Below, one piece after another: positions 1 through 7,194 of a stretch of 14,502 nt of DNA. Origin of the DNA: Echinostoma caproni. Its lineage: Eukaryota > Platyhelminthes > Trematoda > Plagiorchiida > Echinostomatidae. A program made the position numbers and the translations under genes. How positions within the stretch are numbered: the stretch's first letter is position 1; the number at the start of each line of letters is the position of its first letter. The stretch spans positions 13,270-27,771 of the forward strand of contig UZAN01045643.1 in assembly GCA_900618425.1 (NCBI GenBank). The letters are read 5' to 3'. The notes below the pieces were generated by a model that was not told the origin of the DNA, searched no databases, and saw only the letters and a list, made by a program, of their open reading frames with translations.

Positions 1-462
1 AATCAACCATAGTGGGTCATGTCTCCTGAATTCCTATTGGTGTTCACGGATCCTTTTTGATAATTTCCTTCTAGTTTTTCCGAGGTTTGGCATCCACTCC
101 TCAACTGGATCACGTGTGCACGCCGATGAAACTCAAGGATCAAATGACGCAACAAAACAAGTCATGCCGTGACCTGAGAACGGAACAAAACAGCAACCAG
201 AACGAAAGGACAACCCCCTCTCCTCCCATCCTCACCCACTGGCACCAGTTTAACGGTGAACCGAGTCGAACACAGTAAGAACAAGGGATGAAAATGGTCG
301 GTGGAGAAGACCACATATCCAAACGAACGGATACAAGCAGAACACTGCCACTTCACAAGCACTACTGATGTCATCTCGGCTGGTAATGAAACGGTTTCAA
401 ACAAGTTGCCAAGCTCGGCGAACAACTGAAATGGAAGTCGTGCACTGTTTCTAGGCTTTGAG
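1..462. other. No recognisable gene
   Basis: Short open frames run on both strands (for example 87-278 plus and 162-425 minus), but none shows a domain, a signal or a start context that I recognise. The stretch at about 340-425 has a locally open plus-strand reading and could be an old repeat fragment. I cannot assign it to a family. Confidence 0.5.
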
Positions 463-480
463 GATGTGTAAGTGTGTGTA

Positions 481-482
<2 letters not shown>

Positions 483-512
<30 letters not shown>
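483..512. repeat. (TG)n microsatellite beside an unresolved base
   Basis: Fifteen uninterrupted TG dinucleotides, preceded by a less regular GTGTGTATT stretch from about 470. The base at 513 is N, directly after the repeat, so the assembler probably could not settle the repeat length. The open frame 472-843 that runs through it begins in the microsatellite and is not credible as a gene. Confidence 0.95.
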
Positions 513-513
513 N

Positions 514-1048
514 AGTGCGCAGTCAGTCGGTCTTAGTGTTGATGTGTTTTTCGAGCTGGAAGTGCTTTCACGAGCAACACTATATGCTCTGAGAACACTT
601 CAAAATCCGCATCCCGAGCTGCAATCATTCCATATTATTTTCAATTGTCAGTCAGTAAGTATTCTATCACATACTCCTGAAATGTACAATAATTTTGATT
701 ATATTGACGACGACATCCAAATCCAGACAATTCGTCAAGGTATCAAATTGACACGGTTGAAGGGACGAACGACACTGAACGATAGGCTTCACGAATGTGA
801 CATCAAGAACCGAAGGGTGGGACAACATAAACACGGATGCTAAGAACAGCATCACAGTGGCATAGCTACATTTGACGGGTTGGGCAGAAAATAGTCCGAG
901 ATTTATTCAGCTCATTGACAATAGCAATACGAACATTTTGGGGTGACGATGTGATCTGTTTATCAACATAAGTTTTTGTCACAAACACGGGTGATGGTTT
1001 TATTTTGCTTGCTTATTCCATTGTTAAGTAACGAATGAATAGAACAGT
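514..1048. other. No confident gene; possible decayed 5' part of the Penelope-like element
   Basis: AT-rich sequence with scattered short frames. From about 950 a broken plus-strand reading resembles the part of a Penelope-type reverse transcriptase that lies before the catalytic box, but stops and the lack of diagnostic motifs keep this a guess. Confidence 0.3.
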
Positions 1049-1099
1049 GTGCTAATTGCACATCAGAACAAGGAAGAAAAAGCAGACCACACCTTCTCA

Positions 1100-1400
1100 A
1101 TCCACAGATTGTTTATGGCACATCACGAACACAGGGCAAATATCATTCTAGAAGTTGCCATCCTTCACAAACGATACGTCGAAGACACCCTTACAATAAC
1201 AGAAAACGTAGAAGACGCTACAGTAATTTTGGATGAACTTAATAGATTGTATCCAAATAGCTGCTTCACAATGGAATCCGAAGCCAACAACACAATTTTC
1301 TTGACATCAGCATGAGCCGGAGAGAAAATGGACTGATCACCCAATCCGTTGGTGCGCCCGGGAGTATAGACGTGGTTTTGTTTGGACGCGATCCGACAGA
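1100..1400 (+). pseudogene. PLE reverse transcriptase fragment
   Basis: The open frame 1049-1315 contains RYVEDTLTI at 1172-1198, which matches the Penelope-type box RYVDDTF.I. The first catalytic aspartate of YxDD is a glutamate here (codon 1181-1183), so the enzyme would be impaired even without the breaks. It is followed by the family's LN.. and FTME.E.N motifs (DELNRLYPN, FTMESEANN). A one-base deletion near 1295 shifts the frame: FLDISMSRRENGL continues in another frame and matches the conserved FLD segment after the RT palm. Beyond about 1400 the match fades. Seen directly: motif order and frame break. Inferred: family membership, which the downstream GIY-YIG supports strongly. Confidence 0.83.
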
Positions 1401-1629
1401 ACGAGGCGGATCTACACGGAAGATAAAACTGAACAAGAACTAAAAACCCTTCGGGAGATATTAGCAGAATACGTGACCCCGAAGCGTTTATTAATAAACA
1501 TAGCAAACCAACAATTGTAAAATTAACGATTGCGTCAGTTTCAAGATTACGAGTCAATTTGTGCCTCTAATTCAAAGTTGATGACGTAAGCTGTTTGATC
1601 AACCTACTATGCAGCTGATCCACCAGTTG

Positions 1630-1815
1630 TCTATCGGACAACCAGAATACCCGAATACCCGGTAGAAGAACGTCTGCCTCTCTACACCAACTCGAATCTG
1701 ATCTACCGATTCCAATGTGGGCGTTTAGTGACCTACGTGGGCAAAACAGTGAGACAATTACGCAACCGGGTGGTCAAACATATTCCAAATTGGGTCCGAA
1801 GTCAACTGACGTAAT
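1630..1815 (+). pseudogene. GIY-YIG endonuclease domain of the PLE
   Basis: Read in frame 3, this gives NLIYRFQCGR and then TYVGKTVRQLRNRV and HIPNWV. That is the PLE version of the GIY-YIG nuclease: the IY and YVG strands, the conserved arginine of the LR.R helix, and the H.P.W signature that follows. In live elements the domain nicks target DNA to prime reverse transcription. The frame closes at a stop near 1812, and the rest of the protein resumes in another frame. The upstream stretch 1480-1630 holds stops where the linker between RT and nuclease should be. Confidence 0.85.
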
Positions 1816-1839
1816 CGGGATCAAGTCCGCGGCATAAAA

Positions 1840-2043
1840 ACAACGGTCGAAATTACAAGACTCCTTTTTTCAGCCATAGCTTGACATCTTCTAATGACGC
1901 AACGGCAGATGGACCGAAGCACTGCGTTTCGGATTATCTACAAATCACGAATTGTAAGACTTCTAAGGTTTGCAGAATCGATTGCTTTCAGCCGATTGTA
2001 TCAACAAAAAGAACTTTATGTTAGTTTATCCTTCTCCTGGTGA
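1840..2043 (+). pseudogene. C-terminal tail of the PLE protein
   Basis: In frame 1, from 1924 to the TGA at 2041, the reading AFRIIYKSRIVRLLRFAES followed by ELYVSLSFSW fits the conserved PLE tail. That tail has an R..R..EA.AI..hkP pattern and usually ends in a short L.LPW-like motif. It follows the GIY-YIG domain after one frame change and marks the natural 3' end of the coding region. Confidence 0.72.
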
Positions 2044-2336
2044 CATAGTCCTTTGACCCCTTCTCTTTTGTGTTTGTCTGTTTCGTTGTATTTTACTTTT
2101 CTTTGTTGCCATGCTAAATCTCTATATAAATATTGTTTTCTGTATTAATCATCATGTTGAGATACACCTGAGTCGTCCTGAAAATAATTCGTGCAGTATT
2201 GTTATGTAGTCTTTTCTTTTGAAATCCGCAGATTGCAAAAAACGAAGGTGTTCCCGTGCATCCCCTCCCTTAACCCCATAGGTAATTTGAATTGATGAGC
2301 ATATATTTGATTCTTGTTCTGTGTGTTAATGTAAAC
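2044..2336. other. Noncoding flank, possible PLE 3' UTR
   Basis: AT-rich with pyrimidine runs (CTTCTCTTTTGTG and TTTACTTTTCTTTG). No frame or RNA gene was recognised. It may contain the end of the PLE, but I could not find the terminus. Confidence 0.4.
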
Positions 2337-2514
2337 ACACATAATCCTCTGTTCATCGATTCAACCACACACTCGGAAACACTAGACTCCAGTTTCGTTC
2401 TTAGTACAGCTCATCAGTAGTGCATATCCACCGTCCCGTCCGATAGTTGAACTCCGGACCCATGGCTTGGAAAGCGTGTGCCAACCAGCTCAAACCATGG
2501 TCGAACCGAATTGA
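2337..2514 (-). mobile_element. tRNA-headed SINE-like repeat with hammerhead ribozyme, copy A
   Basis: Read on the minus strand, it begins with a head that matches copy C (GGTTGGCAC, then GTCCGGAGTTCAA), continues into a hammerhead core, and ends in a segment shared with copy C (GGTTGAATCGATGAAC, then GAGGATTATG or GAGGATTGTG). The head carries a B-box-like GAGTTCAA, but the A-box region is shortened by a deletion relative to copies B and C. A Pol III promoter followed by a hammerhead is the known layout of the schistosome Sm-alpha repeats. Membership in a related family is inferred from layout, not from a database match. Confidence 0.8.
2375..2429 (-). ncRNA. Hammerhead ribozyme (type I), copy A, core intact
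   Basis: On the minus strand the order is stem I strand GCACTA, core CTGATGA, stem II region, core GAAA, a short stem III around AC/GT with a four-base loop, cleavage triplet GTC, then the returning stem I strand TAGTGT. Stem I pairs over six positions, the last as a G-U wobble. Core boxes and the GTC site all match the consensus, with cleavage expected between 2385 and 2384. Stem II is weak: the arms GCTG and GAAC pair only at some positions, whereas copy C has a perfect GCTC/GAGC. So it is core-competent on paper but perhaps slow. Confidence 0.82.
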
Positions 2515-2525
2515 ATGCCGAAGGA

Positions 2526-2597
2526 TAGTCAGTTTAAATCAATAAATATCAATTATCTCACACCACTACTCACAAGTAACTTTGAGCTAAATGCGAA
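2526..2597 (+). repeat. 70-bp direct repeat, copy 1
   Basis: This matches 3006-3075 in the same orientation: both run from CAGTT.AAATC through CCACTACT.ACAAGTAA to GAG.T.AATGCGAA with scattered mismatches. It lies just outside the ribozyme repeat of copy A. Its partner also follows a ribozyme repeat, but that repeat is in the opposite orientation. Confidence 0.75.
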
Positions 2598-2827
2598 ACC
2601 ATGTTTTACCTATTTTATTGAAGTCCCAAGTTATCGTTTTCTATTCGTTTGCTAACATTGGGATGATTTTGCCATTTGGACAAGGTTAGACTGAATTGCG
2701 AAGACACAAATGGTGATCTCAGCCTGTTGATAAATATCGCGGTAAATATATCACTATGCCAACTGACTATCGCTGAGGACAACATCGAAACAAGCGTGAA
2801 CTAACAGTTCTACTCAGCAGTGGAATA
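2598..2827. other. Spacer between the two ribozyme repeats
   Basis: AT-rich, with no frame, RNA gene or repeat recognised. Confidence 0.4.
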
Positions 2828-2989
2828 AGTTGGTTGGCACAGTGGTAATACACACGCCTTCCGTCCGATGGGTCCGGAGTTCAAAGCTTGGATATGCACT
2901 ACTGATGAGCTCCAATAAGAACAAAACTTAAATGCAGTGCTTCCCCGAGTGAATGGTGGTTGACTGGAAGGGTTGTGGATTGTACGTGA
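2828..2989 (+). mobile_element. tRNA-headed SINE-like repeat with hammerhead ribozyme, copy B
   Basis: The plus-strand head GTTGGCACAGTGGTAATAC resembles a tRNA A box, and GGAGTTCAAAGC resembles a B box. A 30-40-bp stretch present in A and C after the B box (GGACG.GACGG) is missing here, so the head joins the ribozyme almost directly. The 3' part (TTCCCCGAGTG to GTACGTGA) matches A and C only loosely, so this is the most diverged copy. The minus-strand frame 2810-3052 is a shadow of it. Confidence 0.8.
2890..2944 (+). ncRNA. Hammerhead ribozyme, copy B, core broken
   Basis: The 5' half is perfect: GCACTA, CTGATGA and the stem II arm GCTC with the CAATAA loop. The second half is damaged. The GAAA box reads AAAA, which loses the catalytic G. 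The cleavage triplet GTC is replaced by ATG. The return strand reads CAGTGC in place of TAGTGC. It should be inactive. Confidence 0.85.
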
Positions 2990-3005
2990 TGGTGAATTGC
3001 AAAGT

Positions 3006-3075
3006 ATGTTCAGTTCAAATCGATATGATTGATCTGATGCCACTACTAACAAGTAATTGTGAGTTGAATGCGAAT
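3006..3075 (+). repeat. 70-bp direct repeat, copy 2
   Basis: Partner of 2526-2597, in the same orientation. It follows copy B directly and ends in the same GAGTTGAATGCGAA-like run. It may be the 3' tail of the SINE family or an unrelated small repeat. Confidence 0.75.
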
Positions 3076-3337
3076 ATTCAAGTTCATCAAACTCTGCAAC
3101 TTTTTCCCGTTATTTGATGAGCCAAGACAATGAAAAATTTACGCTCTTTTCAAATTGCTTAGAAATTGTTTTTCGGCATTCCATGTTATTTTGTAGGTAT
3201 TCAATAACTTGAACAGTAGGAAAACCTGTCGTAATTCACACTAGGATTAGAAACAGTTTTACTCTTCATTCTGCGCGCTAAGTTGTCCTGAGGGTTTTAC
3301 CGATTATATCTTTATTTTTTTGATGTTGGTAAATTAA
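3076..3337. other. Noncoding stretch downstream of the integrase relic
   Basis: On the minus strand this is where the remaining integrase core (the second Asp and the Glu of D,D-35-E) and a 3' LTR should follow. I could read neither. The gypsy element appears cut or decayed beyond recognition here. Confidence 0.45.
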
Positions 3338-3604
3338 ACTTCTAGTCAACGTGAATAGAAATCGACGACCACCAATGCGTCATACTTGTTGAAGAACAGA
3401 TCACCTTAATACATATGTATTCGTTACTATGGCTCAGAAAATACTGACCAATGGGGTCCATTTCAAAGGTTGTCTATGAGCCTTGTGTACACACTGAATA
3501 CATAATTTAGCAATACGATTCATGTCATGATTCAATTCGGGTCACCAACATGTAAGACGAGCAAGAGATTTCAATCTTTCAATGTTAAGATATCCGGAAT
3601 GTAA
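3338..3604 (-). pseudogene. Gypsy integrase, zinc finger and start of catalytic core
   Basis: The minus-strand reading HSGYLNIERLKSLARLTCWW fits the family's H.GH.GI.R.K.LAR...WWP element. The second histidine of the HHCC finger is a tyrosine here. CIQC, the cysteine pair, follows. Further on, in another frame, DALVVVDFYSR then a stop then LEV matches the VVVDAYSKWLEV segment that holds the first core Asp. The stop sits at the Trp position (TGA for TGG). The rest of the core is not recognisable. The minus-strand frame 3542-3778 joins this domain (its last 20 residues) to LINE sequence read backwards, so it is not a single protein. Confidence 0.82.
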
Positions 3605-3606
3605 GT
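3601..3606. repeat. Candidate target-site duplication, left (GTAAGT)
   Basis: GTAAGT here and at 6242-6247 flank the LINE exactly where the gypsy reading breaks off and resumes. It is only 6 bp and resembles the LINE's own AAGTA tail, so chance or tail slippage cannot be excluded. Confidence 0.45.
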
Positions 3607-4149
3607 CATTTGGCTCACAGTCAATGGGTTGTCTACGCATAGCACAGCCGAATGCTACCGAGCTCGTTATCCAGGTCGCGGATAGGAGAATGACCACCTC
3701 AGTGGTGGCGGCTGCCTCACGAAATAACCGGACGATCAGCGACGATGCTAGAGGATGTGGTGGGTTTCCGGTTAGCAACCGATATTCCTTTCAAAAGCCA
3801 TTAGTGTCTGCTTACTACATCGTGACGTGTGCGAATGCGGTCCGCCACCAAATAAGGCAATTGCTACTTGCCTACTCTTCCGGTTAAGGTAAACTTTGAG
3901 GATTTCTGCGGACACTCATACCTCACGGACAAGTTGGGATCCTGGACTGGCGCTGAGCTATCCGAAAGGCGTCTGAACCGTTCTGACGGTCACTGGCTAC
4001 CAACCGTTCTACTCTGTTACCCTACATGTCGCACTTGTTTGTGCAAGGGTGCAAGAAGTGCACCCTCAAACAAAAACCGAGCAACGCTGTGGACGTCACC
4101 TATAACCTTATTACCAAGTTCCTCCATGAATCGTCTTACAATGATACAT
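3607..4149 (+). other. LINE 5' region, untranslated or decayed ORF
   Basis: GC-richer than its surroundings, with two open frames (3582-3887 and 3868-4215) that show no recognised domain before about 4150. The second frame is the endonuclease frame: it runs through to 4213-4215, where a single TGA interrupts it. The left boundary is placed where the integrase reading ends. Confidence 0.6.
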
Positions 4150-4850
4150 CGCGTTCATGATATGGCGTTTTCCCAGGAAGAGACGCTCCCTGCGCTCACC
4201 CATGGCCTGAGGTGACGAATGAGCAAAGTAGACATTTGTTGCCTGTCCGAAAGCAGACTATCTAACTTTAGCACAACGTACTACATAGCGACGCAACCTG
4301 ACAATTCTCATTTGCACGGGGTAGCAATCACCGTGGGCGGCCGGGCCAACAATGTCAGAATCTCCTGGAATTCAACTTATCCCAGGATTACCATAGCGCG
4401 CTTTAGAGGTAGACCGTTAAACCTGACTGTCATCGCTATATTTGCTCCAATGTTACATGCGGAAAAGCCCAGTAAAGACGACAACTACAATCAAGTTCAA
4501 GAGGTAGTGAACCGCATTCCGAGACACGACATTCTTCTTACAGAAGGAGACTGGAATGCACGTACTGGTCCATCAGACGAGCATACTCGACATGTTCTGG
4601 GAAAGTTTGGCCTTGGTCAACGTTACAAAAATATAGAACGCCTAGTCACATAGGCTAACCCTAATCTGCTGGTTGTGCGAACCTCCGTTTTCAGCACCCC
4701 AGAAAACAAATACTCACATGGTACTCAAATGGCGGTCAAACGACACATCTGACTGATTATTTTTTTGTTACATGCTTGGTGCAAGACTGCCGTTCCTAAC
4801 GCGGCGCAGAAACTGGTAATAGGAACGGCACGGACCATAACCTTATACGC
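4150..4850 (+). pseudogene. LINE AP-like endonuclease domain
   Basis: The N-terminal strand (RVHDMAFSQEE, from 4150) and VDICCLSESRL (from 4228) match the family's NVRT... and DI..LSE.R motifs, with the catalytic Glu present. A TGA at 4213-4215 lies between them in the same frame. GVAITV, RGRPLNLTVIAIFAPM and GDWNARTGP are textbook endonuclease strands. The frame then shifts near 4688: TWYSNGGQTTHLTDYFFV matches the TW.S..G....IDY segment, and GTDHNLIRPRF at about 4827-4859 matches the catalytic SDH box with Ser replaced by Thr. A TAA at 4797-4799 replaces the Tyr of the CRSYRG motif. In live elements this domain nicks target DNA. Confidence 0.88.
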
Positions 4851-5398
4851 CCCCGGTTCAAGATTCGCCTGCCTGTCTTCCTGGAGACTCATCTCCTTGT
4901 CAAGTTCGACTTCGCGCTCTGGGAACTATCAGAGAGAAGGCAGGCGGTGCTAAATGTAACCGCTTCCAACATAGCCGCAAATGCCTTTAATGAGTCAACT
5001 GTCGACGCACAGTGGTCCATGCTGAAGCGACATCGAGGCAGTTACGTAAGACCCTTCGCCACAAAAGAGACTGGATCTCCGAGCATACACTGCAGTTGTC
5101 CGAAAAGACAAGAGATGCACGGCTGATCGATTCTCTTGAATTCCGTATTCTACCTCGTCGAGCCAAATGGTTGACCAAGGGGGACTGTGAATAATACTTG
5201 AAGGCGACTGCAGACAGTATGGAGGCTGCAACGGTCGCAGCGGGTCTTTGAAAGCTGTTCCGTCTAATCCGTATCGCAGCAGGAAAGGGACAGACATCGG
5301 AACCACTGTTGAGCAGCACCACGGGCTGACTTATACAGGGGACTGAACAAGAAGCGTAAAGGAGGGTCTAACACTTCGACGGGCTGCTCAACCAGGAA
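4851..5398 (+). pseudogene. LINE linker between endonuclease and RT
   Basis: Frame 3 continues to about 5030, with FALWELSERRQAVLNV. Frame 2 takes over with HKRDWISEHTLQLSEKTRDA (ORF 5012-5194), the known W.SE.T..L.E..R.AR linker helix of RTE-like elements, then a stop at 5192-5194. Further stops are spread through it. It ends with HFDGLLNQE (5377-5398), the EHF..LLN motif that normally precedes the RT by about one domain length. The frame at 4765-4953 is a shadow of the real frame. Confidence 0.8.
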
Positions 5399-5955
5399 TT
5401 TTCAGATGATTTCGTTTTACTTTGTGACACCGTGGACAACCTTCAACCTGTTGTTAGTCGTAGAAATCAGCTTAATAAAGCCGATGTGTTAGAGATCAAC
5501 AAGTCAAAAACCAAAACATTTTTGACCGAAACGTTTGCCACGGCGGAACCCATCTTGATTAACCGGGTACTAGTCGAATCAATCGAAGTTTTTAGTATCT
5601 TGGCTCTACAATTAGACCAAACGGTCAGGCTAAGGATTAAATCCAACTCCCTGTAGATGGAGTTAGAAGAGCCTTCATGCAACTCATCAGGCGGTTGTGA
5701 AATCGATGCGAAATAAGAATAAGCACTAAGCTTTGGATTTGCCAGGCTTCCATCCGCCCCACCCTCACTTACGGTTGTGAAACCTGGCCGCCAAGAATAC
5801 AAGATACAAGGAAGCTCAAACTCTTTTGCCGCACGTCAAAAATAAATTGGAGAGATCGGATTTACAATGACGAGGTTCAACGGTGATGCTGGAACATCGA
5901 CAGGTTTTCGAAAATGCTACAACGCCGGCGCTTTCATTGGTTTGGCCATGTGCTC
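5399..5955 (+). pseudogene. LINE reverse transcriptase, catalytic box and thumb only
   Basis: It starts at FSDDFVLLCDTVDNL (5399-5443), the family's FADD/YADD catalytic box with Ala replaced by Ser and both Asp kept. It continues with EINKSKTKTF and ESIEVF (frame 2). At about 5595 the frame changes to 1 with YLGSTIRPNGQAKD, AFMQLIRRL, STKLWICQASIRPTLTYGCE and WFGHVL, all standard thumb and C-terminal RTE motifs, broken by stops at 5638, 5698 and 5953. All RT motifs that normally lie between LLN and FADD (fingers, motifs 0 to 4) are absent, so the polymerase could never fold. Confidence 0.88.
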
Positions 5956-6002
5956 TGAAAGCCTGACACTCAACTCTCGCGATAGGCTGTAGCCCCATAC
6001 TA

Positions 6003-6221
6003 TGCCGTGGATGGCGTTGCCGACTCGGTGGTCAACTGAAGACCTGGGCCAGTACGATGAAGACGGACTTGGAATTACTGGGCCTCCAATCCGTATATGG
6101 AATTGGTAACTGGAACCAGAACTGGTTTTCACACTGTGTCAACCTTGATGCCGATCATCATGCATGGACTGGCACCATCAGATATTTCGAAGAAGCCGAC
6201 TTATCCTCCCGCAGAATGTAG
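6003..6221 (+). pseudogene. LINE C-terminal domain
   Basis: After a frame change, frame 3 reads CRGWRCRLGGQLKTWASTMK, then LELLGLQSVYGIGNW and DADHHAWTGTIRYFEEADLS, ending at TAG 6219-6221. It matches the R.RGGQ.KTW...I..DLE tail of RTE-like ORFs, including the W...D...W pattern. This is the natural end of the element's protein. Confidence 0.8.
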
Positions 6222-6241
6222 TCGCTCAAAATTAAGTAAAA
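6222..6241 (+). repeat. LINE 3' terminus with AAGTA-type tail
   Basis: The 3' UTR is only about 20 bases and ends in TTAAGTAAAAGTAAGTA, a short imperfect tandem repeat of the kind that ends RTE elements. It merges with the candidate target-site duplication. Confidence 0.65.
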
Positions 6242-6247
6242 GTAAGT
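6242..6247. repeat. Candidate target-site duplication, right (GTAAGT)
   Basis: Partner of 3601-3606. The gypsy sequence resumes immediately afterwards. Confidence 0.45.
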
Positions 6248-6582
6248 AGTACATAGTGTCGAAGCTACGATAATGGATCATTGTAACCGTCGTAGAAATT
6301 TCCCCTCCATGTTTTTAGAATTCCGGAAATCGACACTGAATATCACTTTGCCAACCTTGACGTACACTGGAGATTATAGCGCGTTAATACTTCCCGGTCT
6401 CGCGAACTAAATCAGACTGGTCTACCGGAAGCGGTTGCGTCGGTAGACAATCCCTCGCAAAAGCGTATTCGGAAATGGCATAGCGTGACAGATAATCTGC
6501 ATGTGGAATGGATTATGGCAACCCCTGATGATGAATTTCATAGGACTAAGCAGACATCTCAAGATGTCTCAAGATGTCTTTA
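6248..6582 (-). pseudogene. Gypsy connection between RNase H and integrase, unreadable
   Basis: Its position and length (about 110 codons) fit the spacer that joins RNase H to the integrase finger in gypsy pol. No motif is clear. The minus-strand reading near 6255-6280 has LRHYV after a stop, which fits the short LR..VL stretch just before the integrase finger. The plus-strand frame 6485-6697 is a shadow. Confidence 0.5.
6557..6576. repeat. 10-bp tandem duplication
   Basis: TCTCAAGATG occurs twice head to tail, within the gypsy connection region. It is a replication-slippage type change in dead coding sequence. Confidence 0.9.
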
Positions 6583-7060
6583 CAAGGAAATGTTGGGGTT
6601 TGCAAATGAAATGCCAGGCTTCATGATAACTCAAAATGATAAATTGATCACCAAAAGGATACTTAGGCATACGCGTGACAGCCCAATAGACAGCTAGAGT
6701 CTCACGTTCAGTTTACGACTAACCCGGTTCGGCCATCGTGAGCCTGCGTGAGATGTACAGCACCGGATGACCGTTCTGCTTCAACACAGTTCCAAATTCA
6801 AGGAGCGATGCCTTCGTGATGACTGTGGACATTAATCGTGTGGGAAAGGCAAGTAGTAAATCACTGGTAGATAAAAAGGAAACTAACTCCCCCAAAGCAT
6901 GTTGAAGAACCAAATTACACTCAAATATTTGCTGCGATTACAAATCACAAAACGGGGCAGATTGAGTTGAAAAATTCGGAATACATTTGGAGTAGTATTT
7001 TAATGAATCAGTTAAAGAACGAAGTTTATCGAATGACTTGGTAGATGAAGCTTTGGTTAA
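6583..7060 (-). pseudogene. Gypsy RT thumb and RNase H
   Basis: On the minus strand, TKSFDKLRSLTDSLKYYSKC and IPNFST (7050-6965) match the thumb motif LRSFLG..NYY.KFIPNFS. RNase H follows in one continuous frame: ASLLEFGTVLKQNGHPVLYI, SRRLTMAE, then TERETLAVYWAVTRMPKYPF and FIILSYHEA. These match the DAS..GiGAVL.Q.GhPv, SR.LT.AE, REaLAVvWA and LTDHK motifs. The TDAS aspartate is a lysine and the TDH aspartate is a tyrosine. Two stops lie where Tyr and Gln are expected (YSQTERE). The segment 7065-7110 just upstream, FVDESGFLPNPDRF, fits the RT-thumb connector in a shifted frame. Confidence 0.85.
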
Positions 7061-7194
7061 TGAATAAATCGATCGGGGTTAGGAAGGAATCCAGATTCAT
7101 CAACGAAGTAACTTAAACAAGAAGGTTTAGTTGGTGCAAAAGTTAAGGGTTAATAGTAATATTATAGGAACGAACGTTTCCAAGCAAAACTAAC

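Larger units (their letters stand above)
1049..2043 (+). mobile_element. Penelope-like element (PLE), 5'-truncated and degenerate
   Basis: A reverse transcriptase fragment (about 1100-1400) is followed on the same strand by a GIY-YIG endonuclease (about 1630-1815) and a C-terminal tail ending at the TGA at 2041-2043. This RT then GIY-YIG order is the hallmark of Penelope-like retroelements and is not found in LINEs or LTR elements. Several frame changes (frame 2, frame 3, frame 1) and stops show it is dead. The N-terminal half of the RT is missing or unrecognisable, consistent with 5' truncation. About 240 bp after the stop lies a hammerhead-ribozyme repeat on the opposite strand. Hammerhead motifs are known from Penelope-like elements, so the proximity is worth noting, but the opposite orientation argues against a simple unit. 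Confidence 0.85.
3607..6241 (+). mobile_element. RTE-like non-LTR retrotransposon (LINE), internally deleted
   Basis: In order on the plus strand: a 5' region, an AP-type endonuclease (about 4150-4850), a linker (4851-5398), a reverse transcriptase that starts only at its catalytic box (5399-5955), and a C-terminal domain ending at the TAG 6219-6221. Only about 20 bases of 3' UTR follow before a short AAGTA-type tail. The single EN-RT protein with a very short 3' UTR and simple-repeat end suits the RTE clade. At about 2.6 kb it is short because the RT fingers and palm are missing. Frames change at about 4688, 5030, 5595 and 5955-6003, so it is dead. It sits inside the gypsy relic in opposite orientation. 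Confidence 0.88.

Noticed and set aside
340..400. Possible hammerhead-like order CTGATG ... GAAAC at about 366-395
   Set aside because: The core reads CTGATGT, not CTGATGA, no stem II pairs between the boxes, and no GTC site with a matching stem I follows.
472..843. 123-codon plus-strand open frame
   Set aside because: It starts inside the (TG)n microsatellite, runs through an N, and shows no domain.
2828..2900. A functional tRNA gene
   Set aside because: A- and B-box-like sequences are present, but no cloverleaf forms and the segment runs straight into the ribozyme, so it is a SINE head.
3542..3778. 78-codon minus-strand frame as one protein
   Set aside because: It joins integrase sequence (last 20 residues) to LINE 5' sequence read on the wrong strand; it spans the insertion boundary.
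4987..5322. Minus-strand frames 4987-5322 and 4995-5306
   Set aside because: Both are antisense shadows of the LINE linker, whose plus-strand motifs are clear.
5467..5802. 111-codon minus-strand frame
   Set aside because: Antisense shadow of the LINE reverse transcriptase thumb.
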